Shown here in pieces: positions 51,747 through 60,073 of a stretch of DNA of 64,000 nucleotides. The position numbers and the translations under genes were made by a program. Under the pieces are notes generated by a model. The model had not been told where the DNA came from. It ran no database searches and was given only the letters and a program-made list of their open reading frames with translations. This stretch comes from an uncultured Steroidobacter sp. (GTDB lineage Bacteria > Pseudomonadota > Gammaproteobacteria > Steroidobacterales > Steroidobacteraceae), in contig NZ_CALFXI010000005.1 in the NCBI RefSeq assembly GCF_937958065.1, positions 13,495 to 77,494 on the forward strand, given 5' to 3'. Numbering within the stretch: the first letter of the stretch is position 1; every line of letters starts with the position of its first letter.

Positions 51747-52535
51747 CTAATGCGTCATCGAGTAGAGAATATAGTTGATTGCGTATTTGTACGCGCGCGT
51801 CGTGTACAGCAGCGAGTATTCGGGCACATCGGCGTGCTCCCAGGCATCGCCGAGGTCCATGTTGAAATTGATCGCCACCATCAGCCGGCCATCGTCGTCA
51901 TAGACGCCGCGCCAGTGCGGCGTGAAGCCGTCCTTTTCGTAATTGCGGCCGCTGTACAACGATTGAATGCCCGGGATCTGCACGTGCTCGGTGATCTCGT
52001 ACGCCACATGAAAGACCGCATCGTCGGGCGGAATGTCGACCACGGCGCGATCGGGAAAAATCCGGTGCATGCCCTGGATGAACGCGGCCCACTCCAGGGT
52101 GCCGTGAAAATCGTCGACCATCAGGAAGCCGCCGCGTAACAAATATTCGCGCAGCCGCGCCGCTTCCTCGTCGGACAGCATCCAGTGGCCGACTTCCACC
52201 GCATAGATCCAGGGATAGTCGAACAGCGCGTCGTCCATGATGCTCAGGTAGCGGCCTTCCTCGGCGATGTCGATGCGCGTCAGGCGCTTGATGCCGCGGA
52301 TCAGGTGCTGCTCGGCTTCGGGCCAGTCGGTCAGCCAGCGCTCGCGGCCACCGAACAGGCTGGTGCCGGTGTATTGCATGCGTATGAACTGGAATTCGGG
52401 GTTCGGGCCGGCCGGGCCGTTGACGGTCGTGTCCGAGGCCAGCGCGATGACGGGAATCGCGATCAATGCGAACAGCCGCCGGGCCGCGACCCGGGTCGGG
52501 CGCCGGAACAGGGACAACGGCGGGTTGCGGCTCAT
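51747..52535 (-). CDS. DUF4159 domain protein, exported
   Basis: A 262-residue protein with a signal-anchor or signal peptide near residues 15-33 (AARRLFALIAIPVIALASD). The mature part has the DUF4159 features: EFQFIRMQYTGTSLFGGRERW, WPEAEQHLIRGIKRLTRIDI, LREYLLRGGFLMVDDFHGTL and INFNMDLGDAWEHADVPEY. The domain resembles a glutamine-amidotransferase-like fold that is often found beside MoxR/BatA aerotolerance genes, none of which is here. ATG 52535 is preferred since it begins before the signal; earlier starts exist. Function unknown. Confidence 0.88.
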   Translation of the reverse strand: MSRNPPLSLFRRPTRVAARRLFALIAIPVIALASDTTVNGPAGPNPEFQFIRMQYTGTSLFGGRERWLTDWPEAEQHLIRGIKRLTRIDIAEEGRYLSIMDDALFDYPWIYAVEVGHWMLSDEEAARLREYLLRGGFLMVDDFHGTLEWAAFIQGMHRIFPDRAVVDIPPDDAVFHVAYEITEHVQIPGIQSLYSGRNYEKDGFTPHWRGVYDDDGRLMVAINFNMDLGDAWEHADVPEYSLLYTTRAYKYAINYILYSMTH

Positions 52536-52668
52536 GCGAGGCACGATGGCATCAACCCTCCGCTCTTGCAATGGGTTCCGCGGGGCAAGCCGGGACGGGA
52601 AAATCGCCACATCGGCTCATCTTCAGTATGCTGCGCGCGCCCCGACGCCGGGGCGACAGAGTTTCGCG

Positions 52669-53547
52669 ATGAGCTGGTTACGAATCGCGTTCGGCGCACT
52701 GCTGGTGACGACGAACACCCTGATACATGTGCCGCCGCTGTTGCTGGTGGCGGTGATCAAAGCCATTGCGCCGCTGCCACCGATCCGTCGCGCCTGCGAC
52801 TGGCTGCTGATGGCCATCGCCGCCAGCTGGATCGGCATCAACACCCGCCTGATTCGCTCCTTTACCAGCACCCGGTTGGTGTTCGACATCGACGCCCGGC
52901 TGCGACCCGACGGGCATTATCTGGTGATGGCGAACCATCAGACGTGGGTCGACATCCCGGTGCTGCAGGCGGCGCTGAACCGGCGCGTGCCGCTGTTGCG
53001 CTTCTTCCTGAAGAGTCAGCTGTTCTGGGTGCCGCTGCTGGGGCTGGCGTGGTGGGCGCTCGATTTTCCCTTCATGAAGCGCTACTCGCGGCAGCAGCTG
53101 GAGCAGCGGCCGGAGCTGGCGGGGCGAGATATCGCCGCGACCCGGCGCGCCTGCGCAAAGTTCATGCACATCCCGGTGTCGGTGATGAACTTCGTCGAGG
53201 GCACGCGCTTCACGCGGGCCAAGCATGAGCAGCAGGCATCGCCATTCAGCAATCTGCTCAAGCCCAAGGCGGGCGGCATCGCATTCGTGCTGGATGCGAT
53301 GGGCGCCGCGCTGCATTCGATTCTGGACGTGACCATCGTGTATCCCGATGGCCGGCCGACCATGCTCGATCTGTTCGCGAATCGGGTGCGCGAGGTGCGG
53401 GTGAATATTCGCGAGCGGGCGATTCCGGCCGAGCTGCTCGGCGGCGATTATCAAAACGATCCGGTGTTTCGCGAGCGCGTACAGAGCTGGCTGAACGGCC
53501 TGTGGGTCGAGAAAGATCGGCTCATCACGCAGCTGCGCACTGCGTGA
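52669..53547 (+). CDS. Lysophospholipid acyltransferase family protein (YihG-like)
   Basis: A 292-residue membrane acyltransferase of the PlsC/LPLAT group. The catalytic motif HX4D is NHQTWVD (about residues 90-96) and motif III is NFVEGTRFT (about 177-185). An N-terminal hydrophobic region (ALLVTTNTLIHVPPLLLVAV) anchors it in the inner membrane. Length and order resemble YihG/YihG-like acyltransferases, which place acyl chains at the sn-2 position of lysophosphatidic acid. ATG 52669 is chosen because it starts the family match. It abuts the convergent zinc-finger gene with no gap. Confidence 0.92.
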   Translation: MSWLRIAFGALLVTTNTLIHVPPLLLVAVIKAIAPLPPIRRACDWLLMAIAASWIGINTRLIRSFTSTRLVFDIDARLRPDGHYLVMANHQTWVDIPVLQAALNRRVPLLRFFLKSQLFWVPLLGLAWWALDFPFMKRYSRQQLEQRPELAGRDIAATRRACAKFMHIPVSVMNFVEGTRFTRAKHEQQASPFSNLLKPKAGGIAFVLDAMGAALHSILDVTIVYPDGRPTMLDLFANRVREVRVNIRERAIPAELLGGDYQNDPVFRERVQSWLNGLWVEKDRLITQLRTA

Positions 53548-53832
53548 TCAGCGCAGGTATTTCACCGCTTCGCGCGGCACCTCCGCCGCTTCTTCATCGA
53601 CGAAACACCACGCCCAACGTTCCTCCGGCTCGAACGATGCGACCACCGGATGGTGGGTGTGCTGGAAATGTCTGGTGGCGTGACGGTTGGGCGAGCTGTC
53701 ACAGCAACCCACGTGACCGCAGGTCAGGCACAGGCGCAGATGCACCCACGAGCTGCCCGACTTCAGGCACTCCTCGCATCCTTGTGTGTTCGGCGGCAGC
53801 GGCTTGACGTGGCTGATGTGTTCGCAGGGCAT
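53548..53832 (-). CDS. UBP-type zinc-finger protein
   Basis: A 94-residue protein made of one zinc finger of the UBP type. The Cys/His ladder reads CEECLKSGSSWVHLRLCLTC, then GHVGCCDSSPNRHATRHF and HTHHPVVASFE, with WAWCFVDEE closing the domain. In eukaryotes this domain binds the free tail of ubiquitin; bacterial stand-alone versions occur in proteobacteria and their partner is unknown. No neighbour suggests a role. Confidence 0.93.
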   Translation of the reverse strand: MPCEHISHVKPLPPNTQGCEECLKSGSSWVHLRLCLTCGHVGCCDSSPNRHATRHFQHTHHPVVASFEPEERWAWCFVDEEAAEVPREAVKYLR

Positions 53833-53904
53833 GCCAGCTCTCCCGGTAGTGCGCTATTGATACTGCACGGGAGTGGCCACGACAACTGCACGCTGCCGTA
53901 GCAG

Positions 53905-54474
53905 TCAGCCGATGCGCCAGATGCCGTCACCGTCGCGACAGGCGCGGCCTTCGGACGTTTTGCTCTTCTTGCCGGACGTGGCCTTCAGCTTGAACTTGCG
54001 GCAGCTCTTCGAATCGCTCGAGCCGAGCGGCGTCAGCACGTAGTCGACATGGGTACGTTCGTTGAGCCAGCGGACCGGGCGGCCCGCTTCGACGAGCTCG
54101 AGCGCATGGCCGAAGCAGCCGCGATCGGCCTCGTCCAGATCTTCGCCGATCTCACGACCGATCAGGCCACCGAGCACCGAGCCAACGATGATCGCGACGG
54201 TACGGCCGGTGCCATCGCCGATCTGCGAGCCGATGACACCGCCCGCGACAGCGCCGACGACAGTGCCGATTGCCTTGCGATGACAGGAGCCCTCGCGCAC
54301 GCCATAGTCGCGTTCCCACTCGCGCCCGGTGTAGCCGACATAGCGACGGTCGTGTTTCTTACGCCAGCCGTGCGCCGGCGCGTGGTCCGGCGGATCGCTC
54401 CAGGCAGGCGTGCCGATGAAAACGCAGGCGCAGAGCAGCGCAGCGAAAGCTGTTTTGAACGAACGGTCGAGCAT
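53905..54474 (-). CDS. Glycine-zipper 2TM-domain exported protein
   Basis: A 189-residue protein with a signal peptide ending PAWS-D near residue 26. A Tyr/Arg-rich segment precedes the glycine zipper (AIGTVVGAVAGGVIGSQIGD and AIIVGSVLGGLIGREIGEDL, about 70-115), the Rick_17kDa/OmpA-like membrane hairpin seen in surface lipoproteins of the 17-kDa antigen type. There is no lipobox. The C-terminus is basic, with four Cys overall that could pair as disulfides. ATG 54474 is chosen because it starts the signal. Probable envelope protein of unknown role. Confidence 0.85.
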   Translation of the reverse strand: MLDRSFKTAFAALLCACVFIGTPAWSDPPDHAPAHGWRKKHDRRYVGYTGREWERDYGVREGSCHRKAIGTVVGAVAGGVIGSQIGDGTGRTVAIIVGSVLGGLIGREIGEDLDEADRGCFGHALELVEAGRPVRWLNERTHVDYVLTPLGSSDSKSCRKFKLKATSGKKSKTSEGRACRDGDGIWRIG

Positions 54475-54572
54475 GTTGCGCCCCGAGCCTTGTAGGAGTT
54501 GTCGGCCAGGGGCGCATGATATCAATGCAGGTCGAGGCAACGATGCTGTCGCCAAATGCCGAAAGCGCGGGG

Positions 54573-55139
54573 TTAGAGCGTCTGCTTGCGGCGGCGGGCG
54601 AGGCCGGCGCCGAGCAGTCCCACGCCGAGCAGAGCCAACGTGCCCGGCTCCGGAACATTGGCCACGGTCGAGCGGCCATAGAGCTGCACATGCGACAGCC
54701 CGCCACCGCGCTCGAACACATTGACGAACTGCCATTCACCGGCCGAGACCAGCGGGTTCAACAGATACACGAACCATTCATCCGGCTTGTTGCCGGTGCC
54801 GAACTTGAAACCGATGGCGATCTCGTCCCAGCTCTGCCACAGGCTGGCATCGAGCGAGAAAGTGCCGGTCGCGCCGCTCTGAGTGAAGCTGCCGCCGCCG
54901 ATGCCAACCAATCCCGAGCCGGCACCTTCGCCGGTGAGGAAGCGGTCGGTCCCAGGATTGCCGTTGATGTTGCCGGTGCCGCCGGCCAGGCACGAAGACA
55001 CCTGAGAAGTGTCGACGTACATGTGGTTGACGGCGGCGTCCTCGCACAACAGGGGCATCGCGCCCGCCGAGCCGACATAACAGAATGCCGACACCGCCAG
55101 GATGCCTGCGCTCAGACGGAGTGTTTTGAGACTCATCAT
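54573..55139 (-). CDS. PEP-CTERM sorting-domain exported protein
   Basis: A 188-residue protein: signal peptide ending SAGA-M near residue 27, an extracellular beta-rich domain with two Cys and repeated Gly/Thr/Ser turns (GIGGGSFTQSGATGTFSLDA), and a PEP-CTERM tail, VPEPGTLALLGVGLLGAGLA followed by RRRKQ. That tail directs recognition by an exosortase, which must be encoded elsewhere. GGGAGGGG is the ribosome site. It is probably an exopolysaccharide-associated surface protein. Confidence 0.92.
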   Translation of the reverse strand: MMSLKTLRLSAGILAVSAFCYVGSAGAMPLLCEDAAVNHMYVDTSQVSSCLAGGTGNINGNPGTDRFLTGEGAGSGLVGIGGGSFTQSGATGTFSLDASLWQSWDEIAIGFKFGTGNKPDEWFVYLLNPLVSAGEWQFVNVFERGGGLSHVQLYGRSTVANVPEPGTLALLGVGLLGAGLARRRKQTL

Positions 55140-55331
55140 GCCCCTCCCATAGTGGACACCAGCAGAAAGGCAAATCTCGTGCCCGTTGAGTAAGCAATTG
55201 ATACTGATGGGTCCGACGAGCGCGGCCCGGCGCGATGTGTAAAGCGCTTCGTCAGCAAGAGAGTGCGCGCTTCGGAGCGTGCTTAGGGAAGACCCTGAAT
55301 GTTTCTGCCCGGCCAGTTGCTCGGGCAACAG

Positions 55332-56015
55332 TCACGTTCGCTTCAACAGCCACAGCGGAAGTGTGACGCGGTCGACAAATCCGAGGCGCACGTACAAGGC
55401 TCGCGCGCGAGCATTCGATGCGTTGACGTGCAGGAACGGCACGATGCCGCGCTTGAGTTGTCTGGCGACGAGCAGATTGATCAGGCGCGCCGCGTAGCCG
55501 CGTCCTGTGAAATTCGGGTGGGTGCACACCGCGCTGATTTCTTCGTAGCCGAACATCTTCATGCGCTCGCCGGCCATCGCGGCGATCTTTCCATCCTGTC
55601 GGATCGCGAAGTACTCGCCCATTTCCGGCGTGCGACGACGAAAGTAACCGGGGAACACCAGGGCGGTGAGCTCGAGCATGTCGGGTGTGTCCGCGTCGCC
55701 GAGGAGATCGATGCCTGTCGCATCCTCAGCGGGGATGGGCGCGTCGTCGCGCCAGATCATTTGCACCACATCGGCGGTGGCGAGCAGCTCCCAGCCCTGG
55801 TCGAGCCTGGGCGTGAGGCTGATGATGTTGACGACCTCGCCGGGAGCGACCAGGTCAGCCAGCGCGTCGGCGGCAGCTGCAGTCGGCTCCGCCACGGCCA
55901 TGAACGGCGCGACTTCCGCCGGATAACGCTTGGCGATCGGCCCGCCGATGGCAAAGTGCGCCTGTGCCGTGGTCAGGGCGGACCAGATCGGGTTGTTCAT
56001 TTCGGCGGGCGTCAT
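55332..56015 (-). CDS. GNAT-family N-acetyltransferase (FR47-like)
   Basis: A 227-residue protein. The C-terminal half holds the GNAT core: IAAMAGERMKMFGYEEISAV, CTHPNFTGRGYAARLINLLV (acetyl-CoA binding, R/Q-x-x-G-x-A-like) and FLHVNASNARARALYVRLGF. The N-terminal 110 residues are a FR47-like lid (AHFAIGGPIAKRYPAEVAPF). Substrate unknown. An in-frame ATG 15 bases downstream is an alternative start. It is divergent from the RidA gene. Confidence 0.9.
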   Translation of the reverse strand: MTPAEMNNPIWSALTTAQAHFAIGGPIAKRYPAEVAPFMAVAEPTAAAADALADLVAPGEVVNIISLTPRLDQGWELLATADVVQMIWRDDAPIPAEDATGIDLLGDADTPDMLELTALVFPGYFRRRTPEMGEYFAIRQDGKIAAMAGERMKMFGYEEISAVCTHPNFTGRGYAARLINLLVARQLKRGIVPFLHVNASNARARALYVRLGFVDRVTLPLWLLKRT

Positions 56016-56162
56016 GGGACGATTTTATCGCGAGCGGCGCCGAACGCTCACCGGCAGCGACGAATTGCACGCTCGATGCTCCGAACCAGAGGACCCAGCT
56101 GCCGCGCTGCCGCTGACGAGCTAAGCTCTCGGGTACGAGCCACCAACACCGGAAGGGCGCTT

Positions 56163-56642
56163 ATGCTGATTCGCAGTCGGGTTTCATCAAGAACGATCGT
56201 CGGCGCGCTGGCGCTGCTGGCCGCCATGAGCAGTGGCGCGGCCGAGAAAGCGCAATTCCTGAACTCGCAGCGCGCGCTGGAACTGGATCGGCCCTTCTCG
56301 GAAGCGGTGCGCGCGGGCGATTTTCTATATCTCAGCGGTCAGATCGGCGACGACCCGGTCACCGCCAGGCTGCCGCCCGGCGGCATCGAACCTGAATCGC
56401 GTCAGGTGCTGGTCAATGTGAAGCGTGTGCTGGAGGCGAACGGCGCGTCGCTGAGCGACGTGGTCAAGTGCACCGTGTTCCTGGCGGATATCGCCGAATG
56501 GGCGACCTTCAACAATGTTTATCGTGAATTCTTCAAGAAGCCGTTTCCGGCACGCAGCGCGCTCGGCGCGAGCGGACTGGCGATGAATGCGCGGGTCGAG
56601 CTGGAGTGTATTGCGTACGTACCGCAAAAGAGGAGTCGCTGA
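56163..56642 (+). CDS. RidA-family protein with signal peptide
   Basis: A 159-residue member of the YjgF/YER057c/RidA family, fused to an N-terminal signal peptide (TIVGALALLAAMSSGAA, cut near residue 27). The family core is clear: FLYLSGQIGDDP, LVNVKRVLEANGASLSDVVK and the active-site segment FPARSALGASGLAMNARVEL with the conserved Arg and late Glu. RidA proteins deaminate reactive enamine and imine intermediates in the cytoplasm; an exported version must act elsewhere or on another compound. GGAAGGG precedes the start. Confidence 0.9.
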   Translation: MLIRSRVSSRTIVGALALLAAMSSGAAEKAQFLNSQRALELDRPFSEAVRAGDFLYLSGQIGDDPVTARLPPGGIEPESRQVLVNVKRVLEANGASLSDVVKCTVFLADIAEWATFNNVYREFFKKPFPARSALGASGLAMNARVELECIAYVPQKRSR

Positions 56643-56651
56643 AGGGGCTCC

Positions 56652-56686
56652 GCGCCACCGAGGTGGATTCCCCACCTCGATGGCGC
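56652..56686. terminator. Hairpin between convergent genes, probable bidirectional terminator
   Basis: The arms 56652-56666 and 56672-56686 pair in 14 of 15 positions around loop ATTCC. It begins 10 bases after the RidA stop and 24 bases beyond the stop of the convergent amidohydrolase. No T-run is present. Confidence 0.55.
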
Positions 56687-56709
56687 CCGTTCGAACGACG
56701 ATACCGGCG

Positions 56710-59700
56710 CTACTGCTTCTGCCAGTAAAGCGGTTTGAGCCGATGCTTGCCGGTCAGTTGCTCGGTGAGCGTGCCGCCTTGGTAGATGCGGCCATTCTGA
56801 ATCACGTAGGAAATATCGTCCGTCACTCGAATGTCCTCGAGCGGATTGCCCTCCAGCACCAGCAGATCGGCGAGCTTGCCCGCTTCGATGGAGCCCAGAT
56901 CCTTGTCCAGCCCCATGTATTGCGCCGGCAGGATCGTTGCAGTTTGCAGGGCCTGCAGCGGCGACATGCCGCCGAGTACGAAGCCCCACATCTCCCAGTG
57001 CGAGCCCAGACCTTCGCGCTGGCCGTGCGCGCCGATGTGCACTGATACGCCCAGCTCCATCAACTTCTTGGCGTTCGCGGCTGAATCGATCACCGGTTGA
57101 TAGTCCGTCCGTGGCGCCATCTGACGTCGCACCGAGCGAGGCTGCACGATGTGGGGCGGCACGTATTGGGACAGCAGCGGATGCGCCCAAACGTCCGACT
57201 CCTGATAGAACAGGAACTCCGCACCCGGACCGCCGTAGGTCACGACGAGCGTCGGCGTGTAACCCACGCCGGTTTTGGGCCAGAACTGCAGCACGTCGTC
57301 ATAGAAGTGCTGCGGCGGATTGTTGTGTTCCAGGCCGGTGTTGCCGTCCGCGATGATGGTCATGTCCATCGGGTACAGCGAGCCGCCTTCGGCGACCACC
57401 ATCAAGCCGTTCTCGCGTGCCGCCGTTACAACCATCTGCCGCTGTTCGCGACGCGGCTGGTTGTAGTTCTTCACGGAGATCGCGCCTTGTGCTTTCAGGC
57501 GCTGAATGTGATGACGGGCGTCGTCGATGCTGCCGATGTCGGCCAGACCTTCCGAACGAGCGCCATACACGACATCGCCGGTCGAGAAGATACGCGGAGC
57601 GAGCACGAGCCCGGCGCGTTGATACTCGGCGGCGGCGAAGATTTCGGTGGCCGCGTTCGAAGGATCGTGGATGGTCGTGACTCCCAGGCCCAGGTGGGCG
57701 AGCGCCGACCAGTTCTGTTGAGGAATGAGATCTTCGACGCCTTGAGGGCCGTGCGCATGAATGTCGATCAGCCCCGGCATCACGGTCTTGCCGGCGAGAT
57801 CCAGCCGTTGCGCGTCGGCAGGAATCTGCACCGAGCCTGCGGCGCCGACCGCGGCGATCCGATTGTTACGAATGACGATCACGCCGTTCTCGATCACCTG
57901 CTCGCCATTCATCGTGATGATGCGAGCACCGGTGAGCGCGACGACGCCAGTCGGCTTGTCGGCGGCCCGAGAGCTGCCGAGATCGGCGATGCGTTGGCCG
58001 AAAACCGGCGCCGGCTCGGTGCTCGCATTCGCCTTCGGCATCAGCGCGGACATTTCGCCGCGATACAAAGTGGGGCCGAGCGTCCAGGTCAGCGTGTCGC
58101 CGTCCGTCCAGTTCAGGTAATCGCCGCCGATCTCCGAAGCGCGGACCACTCGCACGGACTTGGTTCTCGGTGACAGATCGAGTTGTCCACCCGGCGGCAT
58201 CGGCACGACATAGACATGGAAATTCTCGCGGAACGCGATGTACTCGCCGCTCGGCGAGACTTCCATGCGGCTGGCGTAGTTCGAGCGTGCATGCACGCGG
58301 CGATCCTGGCCTCGAGCGTCGACACTCACCAGCTCGTGCGCGGGCTCGCCTTCCTTCGCCGGCTCGGCATCTTCCGTGTAGTAGATGCGATCGGACGAAT
58401 CGATGAAGTGAGCGTTGCGACCGGTATCGGTGAGCTTCTGCAACTCGCCGCCCGCCGTCGGTACGCGGTACAAGCCGGGTTCGGCGGACCAATTCGCCGA
58501 GGTGAGATATCCACCGGCCGCACGCTGCACGACGATGGCGTCGCCCTTCGGCGTGAAGCGCGGTTGATAGTAGTGACCAGGCTGCTTCGTCACGACGCGC
58601 GACTTGCCGCCACCGGCGCCGACCACACGGATCTCGCCGAGCGTGGCATCGTTCCAGCGCACGAACACGATGTTTTTGCCGTCGCGCGACCACGAAGGAA
58701 ACAGCTCGAATGCGTCATCGGCATCGGCAGTGAGTTGGCGCGCGGTTCCGCCGTTGACATCGCGAATCCACAGACGCCCGAACGATTCATAGACGACGCG
58801 CTGACCGTTCGGCGACACCGTCGCGAAACGCACCATGCGTGCCTGTACCTGATCTGGCGCGACCTCGACCTGAAAGCGAGGCGGCGCAATCGAAGCGCGG
58901 GTGCCCGTGACATGAAACGGAATGTCGCTCACCGCCAGCGATGCGATGTCCACGCGCTTGATGCCGCCGCCAGCCCAGAACACCAGCGACTTGCTGTCGG
59001 GCGTCCAGTCCATGCGCGGATACAAGCCGTTCACGGCCCAGGTCTCCTGCATGTCGCGATCCAGGTCCGCGTAGATCAGTTTGATCTCGCCGGAGCGCAG
59101 ATCCTGTGTGTATAGCGCCGTCTTCAGCGCCTCGGGGGTACGCAGGCGGCGGATGAAAGCGAGATAACGACCATCGGGTGAGGGCGTCGGGCGCACCGAG
59201 CCGCCCGGGCCACTGGCCACCGAGGTGGTTTCGCCGCTCGCCAGATCGAGGCGCTTGATGGCGAACACCGCATCGTTCACGTCCTGAGCGTAGGCGAAGC
59301 GAGTGCCCGGAGTGACGTTCTGCGTGTAATAGAGATATTTGCCGTCTGGCGAGAACGCCGGCTCGCCGAGCTCTTTCTGATAGTCCTCGTTCGGGCGCTT
59401 CACCACCTGCACGCCGTCGCCGCCGTCGACGTTGTAGAACCAGATCTCGCCGGTGCCCAGCGAGCGGCGCGTGGTGAAATGTTTGCGGCCCGCAACGTAG
59501 CGGCCATTCGGATGCCAGGCCGCATCGTTCAACAAGCGAAAGTCTTCCTTGGTGAGCGGACGAGGCGCATTGCCGTTGCGGTCCATCAGCCACAGGTTGT
59601 CGCCGCCCGCTCGGTCGGATGTGAACAGGATGCTGTTGCCATCGGGCGAGTAGCGCGGCTGCATGTCCCAGGCCAGGCCGGAAGTGAGCGATCTGGCTTC

Positions 59701-59934
59701 ACCGCCGGCAATGGGCAGCTCGTAGAGGTCGCCCAGCAGATCGAACAACACACGAGTGCCATCGGGACTCACGTCGATGCTCATCCACGTGCCGGAGCGC
59801 ACATCGATGGGAATCTCGCGGCGCTCGCCGGGCGGGGCGTTCACGTCCCAGGTTTTCTTGGCGTCGTCCGCGCCGTGCGCGGCGGCGGCCAGTGCGGCGA
59901 GGAGCGATCCCAGCAGCAAGCGTGAGCGTGACAT
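56710..59934 (-). CDS. Exported TolB-like propeller/amidohydrolase fusion protein
   Basis: A 1074-residue protein with signal peptide ending AAHG-A near residue 21; ATG 59934 is chosen because AAAGGA lies 6 bases before it. Residues about 45-600 form WD40/PD40-like blades of the TolB type (VLFDLLGDLYELPIAGGEAR, NSILFTSDRAGGDNLWLMDR, EPAFSPDGKYLYYTQN). The C-terminal 430 residues are an amidohydrolase TIM barrel: VMPGLIDIHAHG (HxH metal ligands), a candidate bridging Lys in ISVKNYNQPR, and LGVSVHIGAHGQREGLGSHW and LGSIEAGKLADLLVLEGNPL. This fusion is common in proteobacteria and is probably a periplasmic hydrolase of peptides or amides; the substrate is undefined. Confidence 0.9.
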   Translation of the reverse strand: MSRSRLLLGSLLAALAAAAHGADDAKKTWDVNAPPGERREIPIDVRSGTWMSIDVSPDGTRVLFDLLGDLYELPIAGGEARSLTSGLAWDMQPRYSPDGNSILFTSDRAGGDNLWLMDRNGNAPRPLTKEDFRLLNDAAWHPNGRYVAGRKHFTTRRSLGTGEIWFYNVDGGDGVQVVKRPNEDYQKELGEPAFSPDGKYLYYTQNVTPGTRFAYAQDVNDAVFAIKRLDLASGETTSVASGPGGSVRPTPSPDGRYLAFIRRLRTPEALKTALYTQDLRSGEIKLIYADLDRDMQETWAVNGLYPRMDWTPDSKSLVFWAGGGIKRVDIASLAVSDIPFHVTGTRASIAPPRFQVEVAPDQVQARMVRFATVSPNGQRVVYESFGRLWIRDVNGGTARQLTADADDAFELFPSWSRDGKNIVFVRWNDATLGEIRVVGAGGGKSRVVTKQPGHYYQPRFTPKGDAIVVQRAAGGYLTSANWSAEPGLYRVPTAGGELQKLTDTGRNAHFIDSSDRIYYTEDAEPAKEGEPAHELVSVDARGQDRRVHARSNYASRMEVSPSGEYIAFRENFHVYVVPMPPGGQLDLSPRTKSVRVVRASEIGGDYLNWTDGDTLTWTLGPTLYRGEMSALMPKANASTEPAPVFGQRIADLGSSRAADKPTGVVALTGARIITMNGEQVIENGVIVIRNNRIAAVGAAGSVQIPADAQRLDLAGKTVMPGLIDIHAHGPQGVEDLIPQQNWSALAHLGLGVTTIHDPSNAATEIFAAAEYQRAGLVLAPRIFSTGDVVYGARSEGLADIGSIDDARHHIQRLKAQGAISVKNYNQPRREQRQMVVTAARENGLMVVAEGGSLYPMDMTIIADGNTGLEHNNPPQHFYDDVLQFWPKTGVGYTPTLVVTYGGPGAEFLFYQESDVWAHPLLSQYVPPHIVQPRSVRRQMAPRTDYQPVIDSAANAKKLMELGVSVHIGAHGQREGLGSHWEMWGFVLGGMSPLQALQTATILPAQYMGLDKDLGSIEAGKLADLLVLEGNPLEDIRVTDDISYVIQNGRIYQGGTLTEQLTGKHRLKPLYWQKQ

Positions 59935-60073
59935 GATCATCCTTTCGCTGACGAAAGCGCGAAGACTAATGAGCCGGATTGCGCCCCGCAACGTGGTTTC
60001 GAGGCTGCGTGGTTGTATGCAATCCCATCAGGTCGGATACTTGCGGCCCTAGCCCTCCCGTCGAGCAACTCTC

